Shown piece by piece: positions 48,287-55,273 of a stretch of 64,000 nt of DNA. The notes under the pieces were generated by a model. That model made no database searches and was not told the origin of the DNA. It saw nothing but the letters and a program-made list of their open reading frames with translations. Made by a program: the position numbers and the translations under genes. This stretch comes from an uncultured Bacteroidia bacterium (GTDB lineage Bacteria; Bacteroidota; Bacteroidia; Bacteroidales; UBA932): assembly GCA_902774155.1 (NCBI GenBank), contig CACYHF010000013.1, forward strand, positions 22,935 through 86,934, in the 5' to 3' direction. Position 1 is the first letter of the stretch. Each line of letters starts with the position of its first letter.

Positions 48287-49396
48287 TCAATCAGAAAGGA
48301 TATTCATCAACTCGGTGTTAAACCAGATGAATTCCTTGCCAACTTTTTCCTTGCCGAGCAATCCCAGCGATTCAAGTTCGGTCAAATACTTCTTGGCCGT
48401 GTTAATACTCTTGATCTTATCCGAAAGGAGATTCTTCGGCCTTATGTAAGGTTGTTCAAATAACTTGGGAAGATTCATTCTGGCAACCGGCAGTTTGTTG
48501 TCCATCATGATTTGTCGGGTCTTTTCCATTAAGGACTTGATGCGCAAAATCTTGTCCGTGGTGTATTCCGCTGTTTGGGAAACGGCGTCCAACATATATA
48601 GAATCCAGGGTTTCCATAGCAATGTTCCTGTTATACTATTGAGCCGGTAGTAATACTCATCTTTATTCTGAAGGATGTAGGCACTCAGATACAGGATGGG
48701 CAAATCCAGCAATTGCTTTTGTATCAGGTACAGGATACATAGGATTCTTCCGGTACGGCCGTTACCGTCCCGGAAAGGATGGATGGCTTCGAACTGATAG
48801 TGGGCCATGGCCATTTTCAGCAGCGGATCAATGGAAAACTTGACATCGTCATTCAAAAATTCCAGAAGATCGGCCATCTTCTTTTCCACCACACCCTTTC
48901 CCCTGGGGGGAGTGTAAACGGTTTCTGCTACCAGAGAGCCCCAGCCTCTTTTCTTGATGACAACCTCGGCCTGATAAGGGCGGATCCCGTCATGGGTGCG
49001 TTTGACCTCGCGGTAAACGTCTATTACGGTTTCCATTGTCATGGATTTGCCGGCTACTATGTCATTATATCCTTTCCATAGAGCTTCCCGATAGTGAAGT
49101 ATTTCTTTGGCAGGACCTTCCAGATAATCATCTTCCTGATAGGACAGGGTGCGGTAAAGTTCGTCATCCGTGGTGAAAATATTCTCGATAGCGCTACTGG
49201 CTTTGGCCTCACGCAGGGCAATGGTATTCACAAAGATGGACTGGTTGGGAAGCGTGGACGCAAGCCCCTTCAACTCTGCCAGGCGGCGGCTGGCCAGCGT
49301 GAGCTTATTCACAACATCATCATCCTGATACAGGACTGTTGCCGGGGGTAGCGGTGGCAGTTGATTGTAGGGTATGTTACGGTCATATTTTTCCAT
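48287..49396 (-). CDS. Fic family protein (class II, probable AMPylase)
   Basis: A 369-residue Fic protein. The active-site loop HPFRDGNGRTGR near residue 195 is complete, so AMP or nucleotide transfer is expected. An inhibitory helix motif of type SxxxEN (SSAIENI, near residue 68) lies N-terminal, which makes it a self-inhibited class II Fic. A winged-helix-like C-terminus (INTAKKYLTELESLGLLGKEKVG) may bind DNA for autoregulation. ATG 49396 (MEKYDRNIPYNQL) is preferred to 49465 because the promoter lies between them. It is last in the minus-strand toxin-antitoxin run. Confidence 0.92.
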   Translation of the reverse strand: MEKYDRNIPYNQLPPLPPATVLYQDDDVVNKLTLASRRLAELKGLASTLPNQSIFVNTIALREAKASSAIENIFTTDDELYRTLSYQEDDYLEGPAKEILHYREALWKGYNDIVAGKSMTMETVIDVYREVKRTHDGIRPYQAEVVIKKRGWGSLVAETVYTPPRGKGVVEKKMADLLEFLNDDVKFSIDPLLKMAMAHYQFEAIHPFRDGNGRTGRILCILYLIQKQLLDLPILYLSAYILQNKDEYYYRLNSITGTLLWKPWILYMLDAVSQTAEYTTDKILRIKSLMEKTRQIMMDNKLPVARMNLPKLFEQPYIRPKNLLSDKIKSINTAKKYLTELESLGLLGKEKVGKEFIWFNTELMNILSD

Positions 49397-49420
49397 TGTA
49401 TTGATCGTTTTTCTTTCAAG

Positions 49421-49445
49421 TGTCAAAAATAGCAAAAATTTGACA
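49421..49445 (-). promoter_or_regulatory. fic promoter overlapped by TGTCAAA inverted repeat
   Basis: TGTCAAA (49421-49427) and TTTGACA (49439-49445) form an inverted repeat spanning the -7 box TATTTTTG (49424-49431, minus). A third TGTCAAAAA lies near 49460. This is the layout of a repressor operator. Confidence 0.5.
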
Positions 49446-49461
49446 GAAACAAAAGAATCTG

Positions 49462-49869
49462 TCAAAAACTGGCTACACTCATCTCGCGTACGATCCTTTG
49501 TACGGCCAGAAGAATCTTCCGGGTAGTTTTTTCTCCCGGGAATGCCGTACCACTCTTATAAGCTCGCATCCTACTCTCGTTTATACCTGCGTAGGATGCG
49601 AATTTGCTTACGTTAAAGAAGTCAAAGTAGTTAAAGAAGGAGGGAATATCGTATTTGAATTCCACATTCACTGCTTCAAACACGGGGACATTGTCAAATC
49701 CGTCCTTCCGGGCATTCTCAATGGCTTCCTGGATACTGCGAAGAAAATCTTGTTTGGCTTCCTCTACGTTCTCCCCATATCCGCCGAAACAATCCCGGCC
49801 GATGGTGTCCTCTGAATAGATACTGTATAATCCGTCTGAGCTCCGCTCTACGATGGCTGTTACTTTCAT
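49462..49869 (-). CDS. hicB: HicB-like antitoxin
   Basis: A 135-residue protein. The N-terminal partial RNase-H-like HicB fold reads MKVTAIVERSSDGLYSIYSE with FGGYGENVEEAKQDFLRSIQ. The C-terminal helix-turn-helix (NVSKFASYAGINESRMRAYK) likely binds the operon promoter. It neutralises HicA and represses transcription in the family. It lies 10 nt downstream of hicA. Confidence 0.88.
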   Translation of the reverse strand: MKVTAIVERSSDGLYSIYSEDTIGRDCFGGYGENVEEAKQDFLRSIQEAIENARKDGFDNVPVFEAVNVEFKYDIPSFFNYFDFFNVSKFASYAGINESRMRAYKSGTAFPGEKTTRKILLAVQRIVREMSVASF

Positions 49870-49879
49870 CTTGAATAGT

Positions 49880-50059
49880 TTAAATTCCTGCCGCTTTTTT
49901 GATACTGTTTAGCGTGCCGGTGGCAATTTCCTTACTCTGGTGACGTGGTACCCTGAAACGTTTATCTGTGAGGGGTGAATACCATTCGTCGTGCCCACCC
50001 ATATTCGTTACCTCGGCACGCAGAGCGCGTAGAATGCCGTTTTTCCCCCGAGGCGGCAA
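49880..50059 (-). CDS. hicA: HicA-like mRNA interferase, short or 5'-eroded
   Basis: The minus-strand frame ends with a clear HicA C-terminus: GGHDEWYSPLTDKRF, then VPRHQSKEIATGTLNSIKKAAGI, with the active His replaced or shifted into GGHDEW. HicA proteins are about 60 residues. From TTG 50059 the frame gives 59 residues, but the usual N-terminal MKSSEL-type start is not recognisable; from ATG 50002 only 40 residues remain. Either a TTG-started short HicA or a degraded toxin. It sits directly before hicB, the normal order. Confidence 0.65.
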   Translation of the reverse strand: MPPRGKNGILRALRAEVTNMGGHDEWYSPLTDKRFRVPRHQSKEIATGTLNSIKKAAGI

Positions 50060-50075
50060 GACGATTTGTATATCT

Positions 50076-50396
50076 CTATCTCTGGACAGTCTCGGGGATC
50101 CTAGTCAGTACTACTTGCATACCCATTGCGGCGACAATCCGGTAAAAGGACGAAACAGTAGGTACGGTACGCCCGTGCTCAATTTTAGAGATGTATGCCT
50201 TGTCTGCTCCGATGCGGTCGGCAAGTTCCGATTGGGTGAGCCCTGCTGCTTTTCGGGCATTCTTGAGGATATCGGCATTGTATTCCTCCCAGGCCCGGTC
50301 TTCTACGGCTTTCCAGGATTCAGAGCCTATTGGCCCGTATTGCTCTACTAAATGAGCAGTAATATCGTAGTAATCACCCGTTTTGCTTTTCTTCAT
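50076..50396 (-). CDS. higA: HigA-like XRE antitoxin
   Basis: A 106-residue protein with a C-terminal XRE helix-turn-helix (NARKAAGLTQSELADRIGAD and KAYISKIEHGRTVPTVSSF). It binds the paired toxin and represses the operon in HigBA systems. It overlaps higB by 23 bp, with the toxin gene first as is typical for higBA. Confidence 0.88.
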   Translation of the reverse strand: MKKSKTGDYYDITAHLVEQYGPIGSESWKAVEDRAWEEYNADILKNARKAAGLTQSELADRIGADKAYISKIEHGRTVPTVSSFYRIVAAMGMQVVLTRIPETVQR

Positions 50397-50706
50397 AGTA
50401 CTGCTTTTTTAAGTTGATAGCCTTTTCTATTTCCGTTCTTGGAGTTTTCCGGGATTTCTTGACAAAGCAATTGAACAGAATTACCAGTTGATCCCCGTCA
50501 ATAATGAACAACAGGCGCAACTCCTTGTTAGGCACTGTAATCCTAAGTTCATAGATGCCCTCCTCCAATAGTTTGATAAAATGGTTGGGCATGCGATTCT
50601 CCGAATGCATTAGGACCAGCACTTTATCAACCTTTTCTTTTTCTTTTTGTGATAACGATTCGTAGAAGTCTTTAAAGTACTCCTTATACGCAATAATCTG
50701 TTTCAC
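50374..50706 (-). CDS. higB: HigB-like RelE/ParE-family toxin
   Basis: A 110-residue protein from GTG 50706: VKQIIAYKEYFKDFYESL, then IYELRITVPNKELRLLFII and LFNCFVKKSRKTPRTEIEKA, characteristic of Gp49/HigB-type ribosome-dependent mRNA interferases. The GTG start is supported by a TATATTTG box ending 4 nt upstream; the longer ATG-started frame would begin upstream of the promoter. It heads a higB-higA-hicA-hicB-fic series. Confidence 0.87.
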   Translation of the reverse strand: MKQIIAYKEYFKDFYESLSQKEKEKVDKVLVLMHSENRMPNHFIKLLEEGIYELRITVPNKELRLLFIIDGDQLVILFNCFVKKSRKTPRTEIEKAINLKKQYYEEKQNG

Positions 50707-50710
50707 GAGG

Positions 50711-50741
50711 CAAATATAATGAAAGTTGTACACTTGCACAA
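50711..50741 (-). promoter_or_regulatory. Promoter of the higBA-hicAB run
   Basis: Minus-strand TTG (50739-50741), exactly 20 nt, TATATTTG (50711-50718), then 4 nt to the GTG start. This predicts a leaderless mRNA. Confidence 0.65.
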
Positions 50742-50817
50742 CATTTTTGGATGATGAAGAAACATCCGGTTGTACATCTTACAGCGAACTTCGCCAGAAA
50801 CAACGGCAATTCCAAGC

Positions 50818-50859
50818 ATCGTAAAAAACATTCCTGAAAATATTCGTGTTTTTTACGAT
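50818..50859. repeat. 13-bp inverted repeat upstream of the invertase remnant
   Basis: ATCGTAAAAAACA (50818-50830) and TGTTTTTTACGAT (50847-50859) are perfect inverted repeats 16 bp apart. It could be a recombinase site, an operator or a terminator. It lies just upstream of the recombinase promoter. Confidence 0.65.
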
Positions 50860-50874
50860 TTGGGACTGCCGATG

Positions 50875-50882
50875 TAACTTTG
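50875..50882 (+). promoter_or_regulatory. -7 box TAACTTTG before the invertase remnant
   Basis: TAACTTTG lies 18 nt before ATG 50901. Confidence 0.45.
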
Positions 50883-50900
50883 TATATTAATCTTTTCATT

Positions 50901-51029
50901 ATGGTATACGGTTACATCAGGGTGAGCACCGACAGTCAGTCGGTGCAGAATCAGCGTTTCGAAATTGAGAAATTCTGCCATGTGTCGCCGCAGACGCTGT
51001 CTCGCTGGATTCGGCGGAATCTCCAATAG
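50901..51029 (+). pseudogene. Serine DNA invertase remnant (Mpi-like), internally deleted
   Basis: The 42-residue frame starts MVYGYIRVSTDSQSVQNQRF, the N-terminus of serine invertases/resolvases with the catalytic Ser in RVSTD. After EIEKFC it jumps to a short VSPQTLSRWIRRNLQ that resembles the C-terminal helix-turn-helix end of the same family. About 150 residues are missing, so it cannot recombine DNA. It retains a promoter and start codon. Confidence 0.75.
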
Positions 51030-51125
51030 ATGTTAAGACGCATTGAGTGCCATTTTTCGTTGAGATTCTAACGTTTCTTGAAGTGTAAGATACAGTTAAC
51101 ATATTTGGTGATTTTTGGTGGATTA

Positions 51126-51156
51126 TTGTATTTTAATCATCAAATATGTATATTTG
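51126..51156 (+). promoter_or_regulatory. Promoter of hipBA
   Basis: TTG (51126-51128), 20 nt, TATATTTG (51149-51156), then 4 nt to ATG 51161. A leaderless transcript is predicted. Confidence 0.65.
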
Positions 51157-51160
51157 CGAC

Positions 51161-51457
51161 ATGATAAATGAAGAGCAAATACAGGACTATTACGAGCTTT
51201 CAAACGGTGAGGTGGCGGCTCAGATTGGAGAGCGATTCCGCGCACTGCGCAGTGCTCTGGGCTTGACGCAGAAGCAGGTGGCAGAGCAAAGCGGTGTTTC
51301 GGTGATGACTATCGTCCGTTTTGAAAAAGGGCAGGGCAATGCTATCCGCCTAAACAACTTGATTGCCCTCATGAGAGCCATACAGCGGCTGGATGACATA
51401 GTGGAACTTGTCCCTGAAATGCCGCCAAGCCTTTACCATAAAACGCGCAAGAGATGA
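51161..51457 (+). CDS. hipB: HipB-like XRE antitoxin
   Basis: A 98-residue protein (MINEEQIQDYYELSNGEVAA) with helix-turn-helix GLTQKQVAEQSGVSVMTIVRFEKG cut here at two helices (residues about 45-68). It represses hipBA and counters HipA in the family. An upstream ATG at 51146 is rejected because it precedes the -7 box. It overlaps hipA by 4 bp. Confidence 0.88.
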   Translation: MINEEQIQDYYELSNGEVAAQIGERFRALRSALGLTQKQVAEQSGVSVMTIVRFEKGQGNAIRLNNLIALMRAIQRLDDIVELVPEMPPSLYHKTRKR

Positions 51458-52734
51458 AAGAGAACATAGTGAGTGTCCGCCTTTGGGGACGGGAAATAGC
51501 CAAACTGGAGTGGCGTGGAGGATACAAGCAGAAGTTCGGAAAGCTGGGTTCCATTGTGTCCTTTCACCCGGATTACGTGTCTTATGGATGGGATTTGGAT
51601 CCTATCGGCCCGTATAACCATTCCATATATATGGTGCAGCAGGGATTATCGGACTGGTGCCCGGCGAAAGAGTATGAAGGGCTACCCAGGTTTTTGTCGG
51701 GATCGCTTCCAGACGATTGGGGCAATGCCGTGTTTGCGGCGTGGATAGACAGCAAACAGATCCGTCATAGTGACATCACCGCTGTAGATAAACTGGCCTT
51801 TATCGGCAAACGCGGCATGGGTGCTCTGGAGTTTGAGCCGGCGCTTTACGAGGGAACCTCACCGGAAAATACCATTGTCCTGCAGGAGTTGTATGAGTTG
51901 TCGCAGCAGATCCAAAAAAGCAGGGAGGGCATATCCGTGGATCTGAGTGCGAATCCAGGATTGAGCGACCTGATGGCTGTAGGTATGAGCGCTGGCGGAA
52001 TGCATCCAAAAGCTATCGTGGCTATCAACTGGGCCAGCGGAGAGGTTAGGTCTGGCCAGTTCCTGCTTCCGGATGACTTTACTCAATACATCTTGAAATT
52101 CCACGATTCCGCCATATGGCCTACTGCCGAGGTGGAATACATCTTCTATAAGATGGCCGTTAAATGCGGTATCGTCATGGAGAAGTGCAGGCTTCTCCCC
52201 ATTGAAGGGAAGAATCATTTCCTGACGGAAAGATTCGATAGAAAAGAGGGCGGGAAGTTACATACCGCTACGCTCCAGGCCTTGAATGGAGAAACAGTCT
52301 CCTATGAACAAATGTTGAGAGTCTGCAGAAAAATGAAGCTTCCATACAAAGACAACGAACAGATATTCAGGCGGGCGGCGTTCAATTATCTTGCGGGAGT
52401 CTGTGATGACCATGACAAGAATACCTCTTTCATCCTGTCGCAGGATGGTGACTGGCACCTGGCCCCGGCATATGATGTGACTTTTACTGTAAACTTCATG
52501 AACAGGTTCATTGGAGACCGCCATGCCATGACCCTGTCCGGGCAAAACCGAAAGGTTAGTAGAGATGAACTACTTTCTTTTGCAGAGGCCGGAGACATCA
52601 AAAACGCTGCTATTATCCTGCAGGAAATATCTGATGACGTAAGTGCCTTCGAAAGCCTTGCCTCAGAATTGAAACTGGAGACTCCTGTTATCAACATGAT
52701 TTCCTCACATATCAGGAGCCACTCTATACTATAG
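51454..52734 (+). CDS. hipA: HipA-family serine/threonine kinase toxin
   Basis: A 426-residue kinase. An N-terminal subdomain (LWGREIAKLEW, FSGSLPDDWGN-like FLSGSLPDDWG near residue 75) is followed by the P-loop-like GMSAGGMHPKA near 178, the catalytic NYLAGVCDDHDKN near 310 and the metal-binding APAYDVT near 335. All key residues are present, so it should be active. HipA kinases phosphorylate GltX or other translation targets and induce dormancy. Confidence 0.92.
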   Translation: MKENIVSVRLWGREIAKLEWRGGYKQKFGKLGSIVSFHPDYVSYGWDLDPIGPYNHSIYMVQQGLSDWCPAKEYEGLPRFLSGSLPDDWGNAVFAAWIDSKQIRHSDITAVDKLAFIGKRGMGALEFEPALYEGTSPENTIVLQELYELSQQIQKSREGISVDLSANPGLSDLMAVGMSAGGMHPKAIVAINWASGEVRSGQFLLPDDFTQYILKFHDSAIWPTAEVEYIFYKMAVKCGIVMEKCRLLPIEGKNHFLTERFDRKEGGKLHTATLQALNGETVSYEQMLRVCRKMKLPYKDNEQIFRRAAFNYLAGVCDDHDKNTSFILSQDGDWHLAPAYDVTFTVNFMNRFIGDRHAMTLSGQNRKVSRDELLSFAEAGDIKNAAIILQEISDDVSAFESLASELKLETPVINMISSHIRSHSIL

Positions 52735-52909
52735 GTGTTAAGCCTGATGTGAGAGACAAGTAATATACGGCAGGTTGCATCCACGGCTCGCCGTGGCCGA
52801 TGGCCGAAGGGCGGCTAAGGGTTAGGCGTCCATTTGGCGTAGAGGTGCAGGCCGGTGGTAAGGTAAGCAAATTCAGCAGGGAACAGGCGGGAACATGCGT
52901 AAAAAATAC

Positions 52910-52917
52910 TATCTTTG
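52910..52917 (+). promoter_or_regulatory. -7 box TATCTTTG for the alanine symporter
   Basis: TATCTTTG lies 10 nt before ATG 52928; the leader is at most about 6 nt. The 193-bp gap upstream holds a CCACGG/CCGTGG hairpin near 52778 and, on the minus strand, an unidentifiable start-less frame ending LTTGLHLYAKWTPNP. Confidence 0.5.
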
Positions 52918-52927
52918 CCATTAACGT

Positions 52928-54313
52928 ATGGAAAAGATAGTTTCTACCCTTAATGATATCATTTGGAATCCGGCGCTGGTGGTGCTGCTGCTGGTGGTGG
53001 GTTTGTACTTTTCCGTACGCACGCGTCTGGTGCAGGTGCGCCGGTTCGGGCTCATGCTCCGTTCCCTCTTCAGCAAGAAGGCCAGCAGCGCCAACGGCAT
53101 TTCCTCGTTCGAGGCGTTCTGCATCGCCCTTTCGGGCCGCGTGGGCACCGGCAACATTGTGGGTGTGGCCACGGCCATCGCTTTCGGCGGGCCGGGTGCA
53201 GTGTTCTGGATGTGGGTGGTGGCGTTCTTCGGCGCCTCCACGGCGTTTGTGGAGTCCACCCTGGCGCAGATATACAAGTTCCCGCACAAGAGCGGCTTCC
53301 GCGGAGGCCCGTTCTGTTTCATTGAACAGGGCCTGGGCAAGCGGTGGCTGGGCGTTGTCTTTGCCGCCATTACGCTCATCAGCTGCGGCTTCTTCCTGGT
53401 TACGGTGCAGTCCAACGGCGCCTCCATGGCCATGAAGAATTCCTTCCCGGTGCCGGCGCTGGCAACGGGTATCGGCCTGGCCGTGCTCCTGGGCATCGTG
53501 GTCATTGGCGGCGTGCAGCGCATTGCCAAGGTGGCTTCCATCGTGACGCCGTTCATGGCCTTGGGCTATATCCTGCTGTCCCTGGTGGTGGTGGCGTTCC
53601 ATATCCAGGATGTGCCGGCGGTGTTCGCGTCCATCTTTACCAACGCCTTCGGTATTCAGCCGGTGGCGGGCGGGATCATCGGCACCACCATTGCCATGGG
53701 CGTGAAGCGGGGCATCTTCTCCAACGAGGCAGGGCAGGGAACCGGCGCTATTGTATCGGCCTCGGCCGATGTGGACCATCCCGCCCAGCAGGGCCTGGCG
53801 CAGGCGTTCTCCGTGTATGTGGACACCTTGCTGGTGTGCACCGCCACGGCCCTGATGATCCTGACCTCGGGTACCTATAATATCCTGGACGCCAACGGCA
53901 ATATGTTGCTGGCCAAGGCCCCCGAACTGGGAAACAACTATGCCGGCTTCACCCAGAGTGCCGTGGATTCGGTGTTTGCGGGTTTCGGCAGCGAGTTTGT
54001 GTCGGTGGCCATGATCTTCTTCACCTACACTACCATCATGGCCTATTATTTCTACGCCGAATCCAGCATCATGTACCTATTTAAAGGTAAGGAGAATAAA
54101 AAGGAACAGCTTATTATCAGGATTTTGCAGGTGGTGCTGCTTAGCGCCGTGATATTTGGCGCCATCCACGAAGCCGACCTTGTGTGGAAACTGGGCGACA
54201 TTGGAGTAGGACTCATGGCATGGGTAACGGTGGTGAGTATCATTTTCCTGAGCCCCAAGGCGTTTGCTTCCCTCAAAGATTTTGAAGCGCAGGTGAAGGA
54301 AAAACGGAAATAA
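52928..54313 (+). CDS. Sodium:alanine symporter (AGCS family)
   Basis: A 461-residue inner-membrane carrier with about 10-11 helices. The AGCS signature region is seen in GRVGTGNIVGVATAIAFGGPG (partly quoted) near residue 73, with FMWVVAFFGASTAFVESTLAQ-like residues after it, and GIFSNEAGQGTGAIV near 260. It imports alanine or glycine with sodium. Confidence 0.93.
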   Translation: MEKIVSTLNDIIWNPALVVLLLVVGLYFSVRTRLVQVRRFGLMLRSLFSKKASSANGISSFEAFCIALSGRVGTGNIVGVATAIAFGGPGAVFWMWVVAFFGASTAFVESTLAQIYKFPHKSGFRGGPFCFIEQGLGKRWLGVVFAAITLISCGFFLVTVQSNGASMAMKNSFPVPALATGIGLAVLLGIVVIGGVQRIAKVASIVTPFMALGYILLSLVVVAFHIQDVPAVFASIFTNAFGIQPVAGGIIGTTIAMGVKRGIFSNEAGQGTGAIVSASADVDHPAQQGLAQAFSVYVDTLLVCTATALMILTSGTYNILDANGNMLLAKAPELGNNYAGFTQSAVDSVFAGFGSEFVSVAMIFFTYTTIMAYYFYAESSIMYLFKGKENKKEQLIIRILQVVLLSAVIFGAIHEADLVWKLGDIGVGLMAWVTVVSIIFLSPKAFASLKDFEAQVKEKRK

Positions 54314-54318
54314 TTTCT

Positions 54319-54376
54319 TACCTTTGCATCACATCAAAAGCGCGACGGCCGGTTAGCGGTCGTCGGCTGTTTTTTT
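54319..54376 (+). promoter_or_regulatory. greA promoter followed by a leader terminator/attenuator
   Basis: TACCTTTG (54319-54326) is followed by a 9-bp stem CGACGGCCG/CGGTCGTCG (54343-54351, 54357-54365; one G-T pair) and seven T (54370-54376), all before ATG 54399. The hairpin may instead end the symporter mRNA, but then greA would be transcribed through it. Confidence 0.6.
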
Positions 54377-54398
54377 GACAAACAAAACAGACAACCAT

Positions 54399-54866
54399 AT
54401 GGCAATTGAAATGATGACTCAGGCCGGCCTTGACAAACTCAAGAAAGAGCTGGCCGATGCCCTGGCCCAGCGGCCGGTTATTTCCGCGGCCATTGCGGAA
54501 GCCCGTGAGAAGGGAGATTTGTCGGAGAATGCAGAGTACGACGCCGCGCGCGATGCGCAGGGTCTGTTGGAGGTGAAGATCGCCCGCCTGAAAGAGAAGG
54601 TGGCCAACGCCCGCGTAATCGATGAGAGCAAGTTGTCGGCAGATACCGTGCAGCTCCTGTCCAAGGTGAAGGTGAAGAACCTGGCCAACAAGATGGCTAT
54701 GAACTTCCAGATTGTGCCGGAAAGCGAGGCCGATTTCTCCAAGGGCCTGCTGGCCGCCACCACGCCCATCGCCAAGGCCCTGATCGGCCATAAGAAGGGC
54801 GAAACCGTAGAGGCCAAAGTGCCCAGCGGCGTGATGAAATTCGAAATCCTGGATATTTCCCTGTAG
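54399..54866 (+). CDS. greA: Transcription elongation factor GreA
   Basis: A 155-residue factor that enters the RNA polymerase secondary channel and stimulates transcript cleavage. The N-terminal coiled coil carries the acidic tip GDLSENAEYDAARDAQ near residue 45, and the C-terminal FKBP-like domain ends PSGVMKFEILDIS. ATG 54399 is chosen; a TTG in frame at 54375 would lie inside the leader T-run. Confidence 0.95.
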   Translation: MAIEMMTQAGLDKLKKELADALAQRPVISAAIAEAREKGDLSENAEYDAARDAQGLLEVKIARLKEKVANARVIDESKLSADTVQLLSKVKVKNLANKMAMNFQIVPESEADFSKGLLAATTPIAKALIGHKKGETVEAKVPSGVMKFEILDISL

Positions 54867-54868
54867 CC

Positions 54869-55273
54869 ATGGCAACCATCTTTACCAAAATCGCCAAGGG
54901 CGAAATTCCGTCCTACAAGTGCGCCGAAAACGAAGATTTCTACGCTTTTCTGGATATTGCACCGCTGGCCAAGGGGCATACCCTGGTCATTCCCAAGAAC
55001 GTGGAAGACGACTATCTCTTCCACCTGGACGGCGAAACCTACCAGAACCTCTGGGCTTTTGCCAGCAAGGTGGCCAAGGCCGTGAAGGAGGCCGTTCCCT
55101 GCAAGCGCGTGGGCGTGGCTGTTCTGGGTATGGAAGTGCCCCACACGCACATCCACCTGATCCCGCTCCAGACGGAAGGGGATATGGATTTCCGCAAACC
55201 CAAACTGCAGCTGGATCCCGCCGAAATGCAGGACATCGCCAGCCGAATCTTTGCCGCGTATGAAAAACTTTAG
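54869..55273 (+). CDS. HIT family nucleotide hydrolase
   Basis: A 134-residue protein with the histidine triad HTHIHLIPL near residue 91 and N-terminal TIFTKIAKGEIPSYK. HINT-like members hydrolyse nucleoside phosphoramidates. It starts 3 nt after greA and overlaps the next gene by 14 bp. Confidence 0.93.
   Translation: MATIFTKIAKGEIPSYKCAENEDFYAFLDIAPLAKGHTLVIPKNVEDDYLFHLDGETYQNLWAFASKVAKAVKEAVPCKRVGVAVLGMEVPHTHIHLIPLQTEGDMDFRKPKLQLDPAEMQDIASRIFAAYEKL

Noticed and set aside
52735-52927. Minus-strand frame ending LTTGLHLYAKWTPNP as a gene
   Set aside because: It has no start codon and no recognisable family, and its 5' part overlaps the symporter start; at most the tail of a lost gene.
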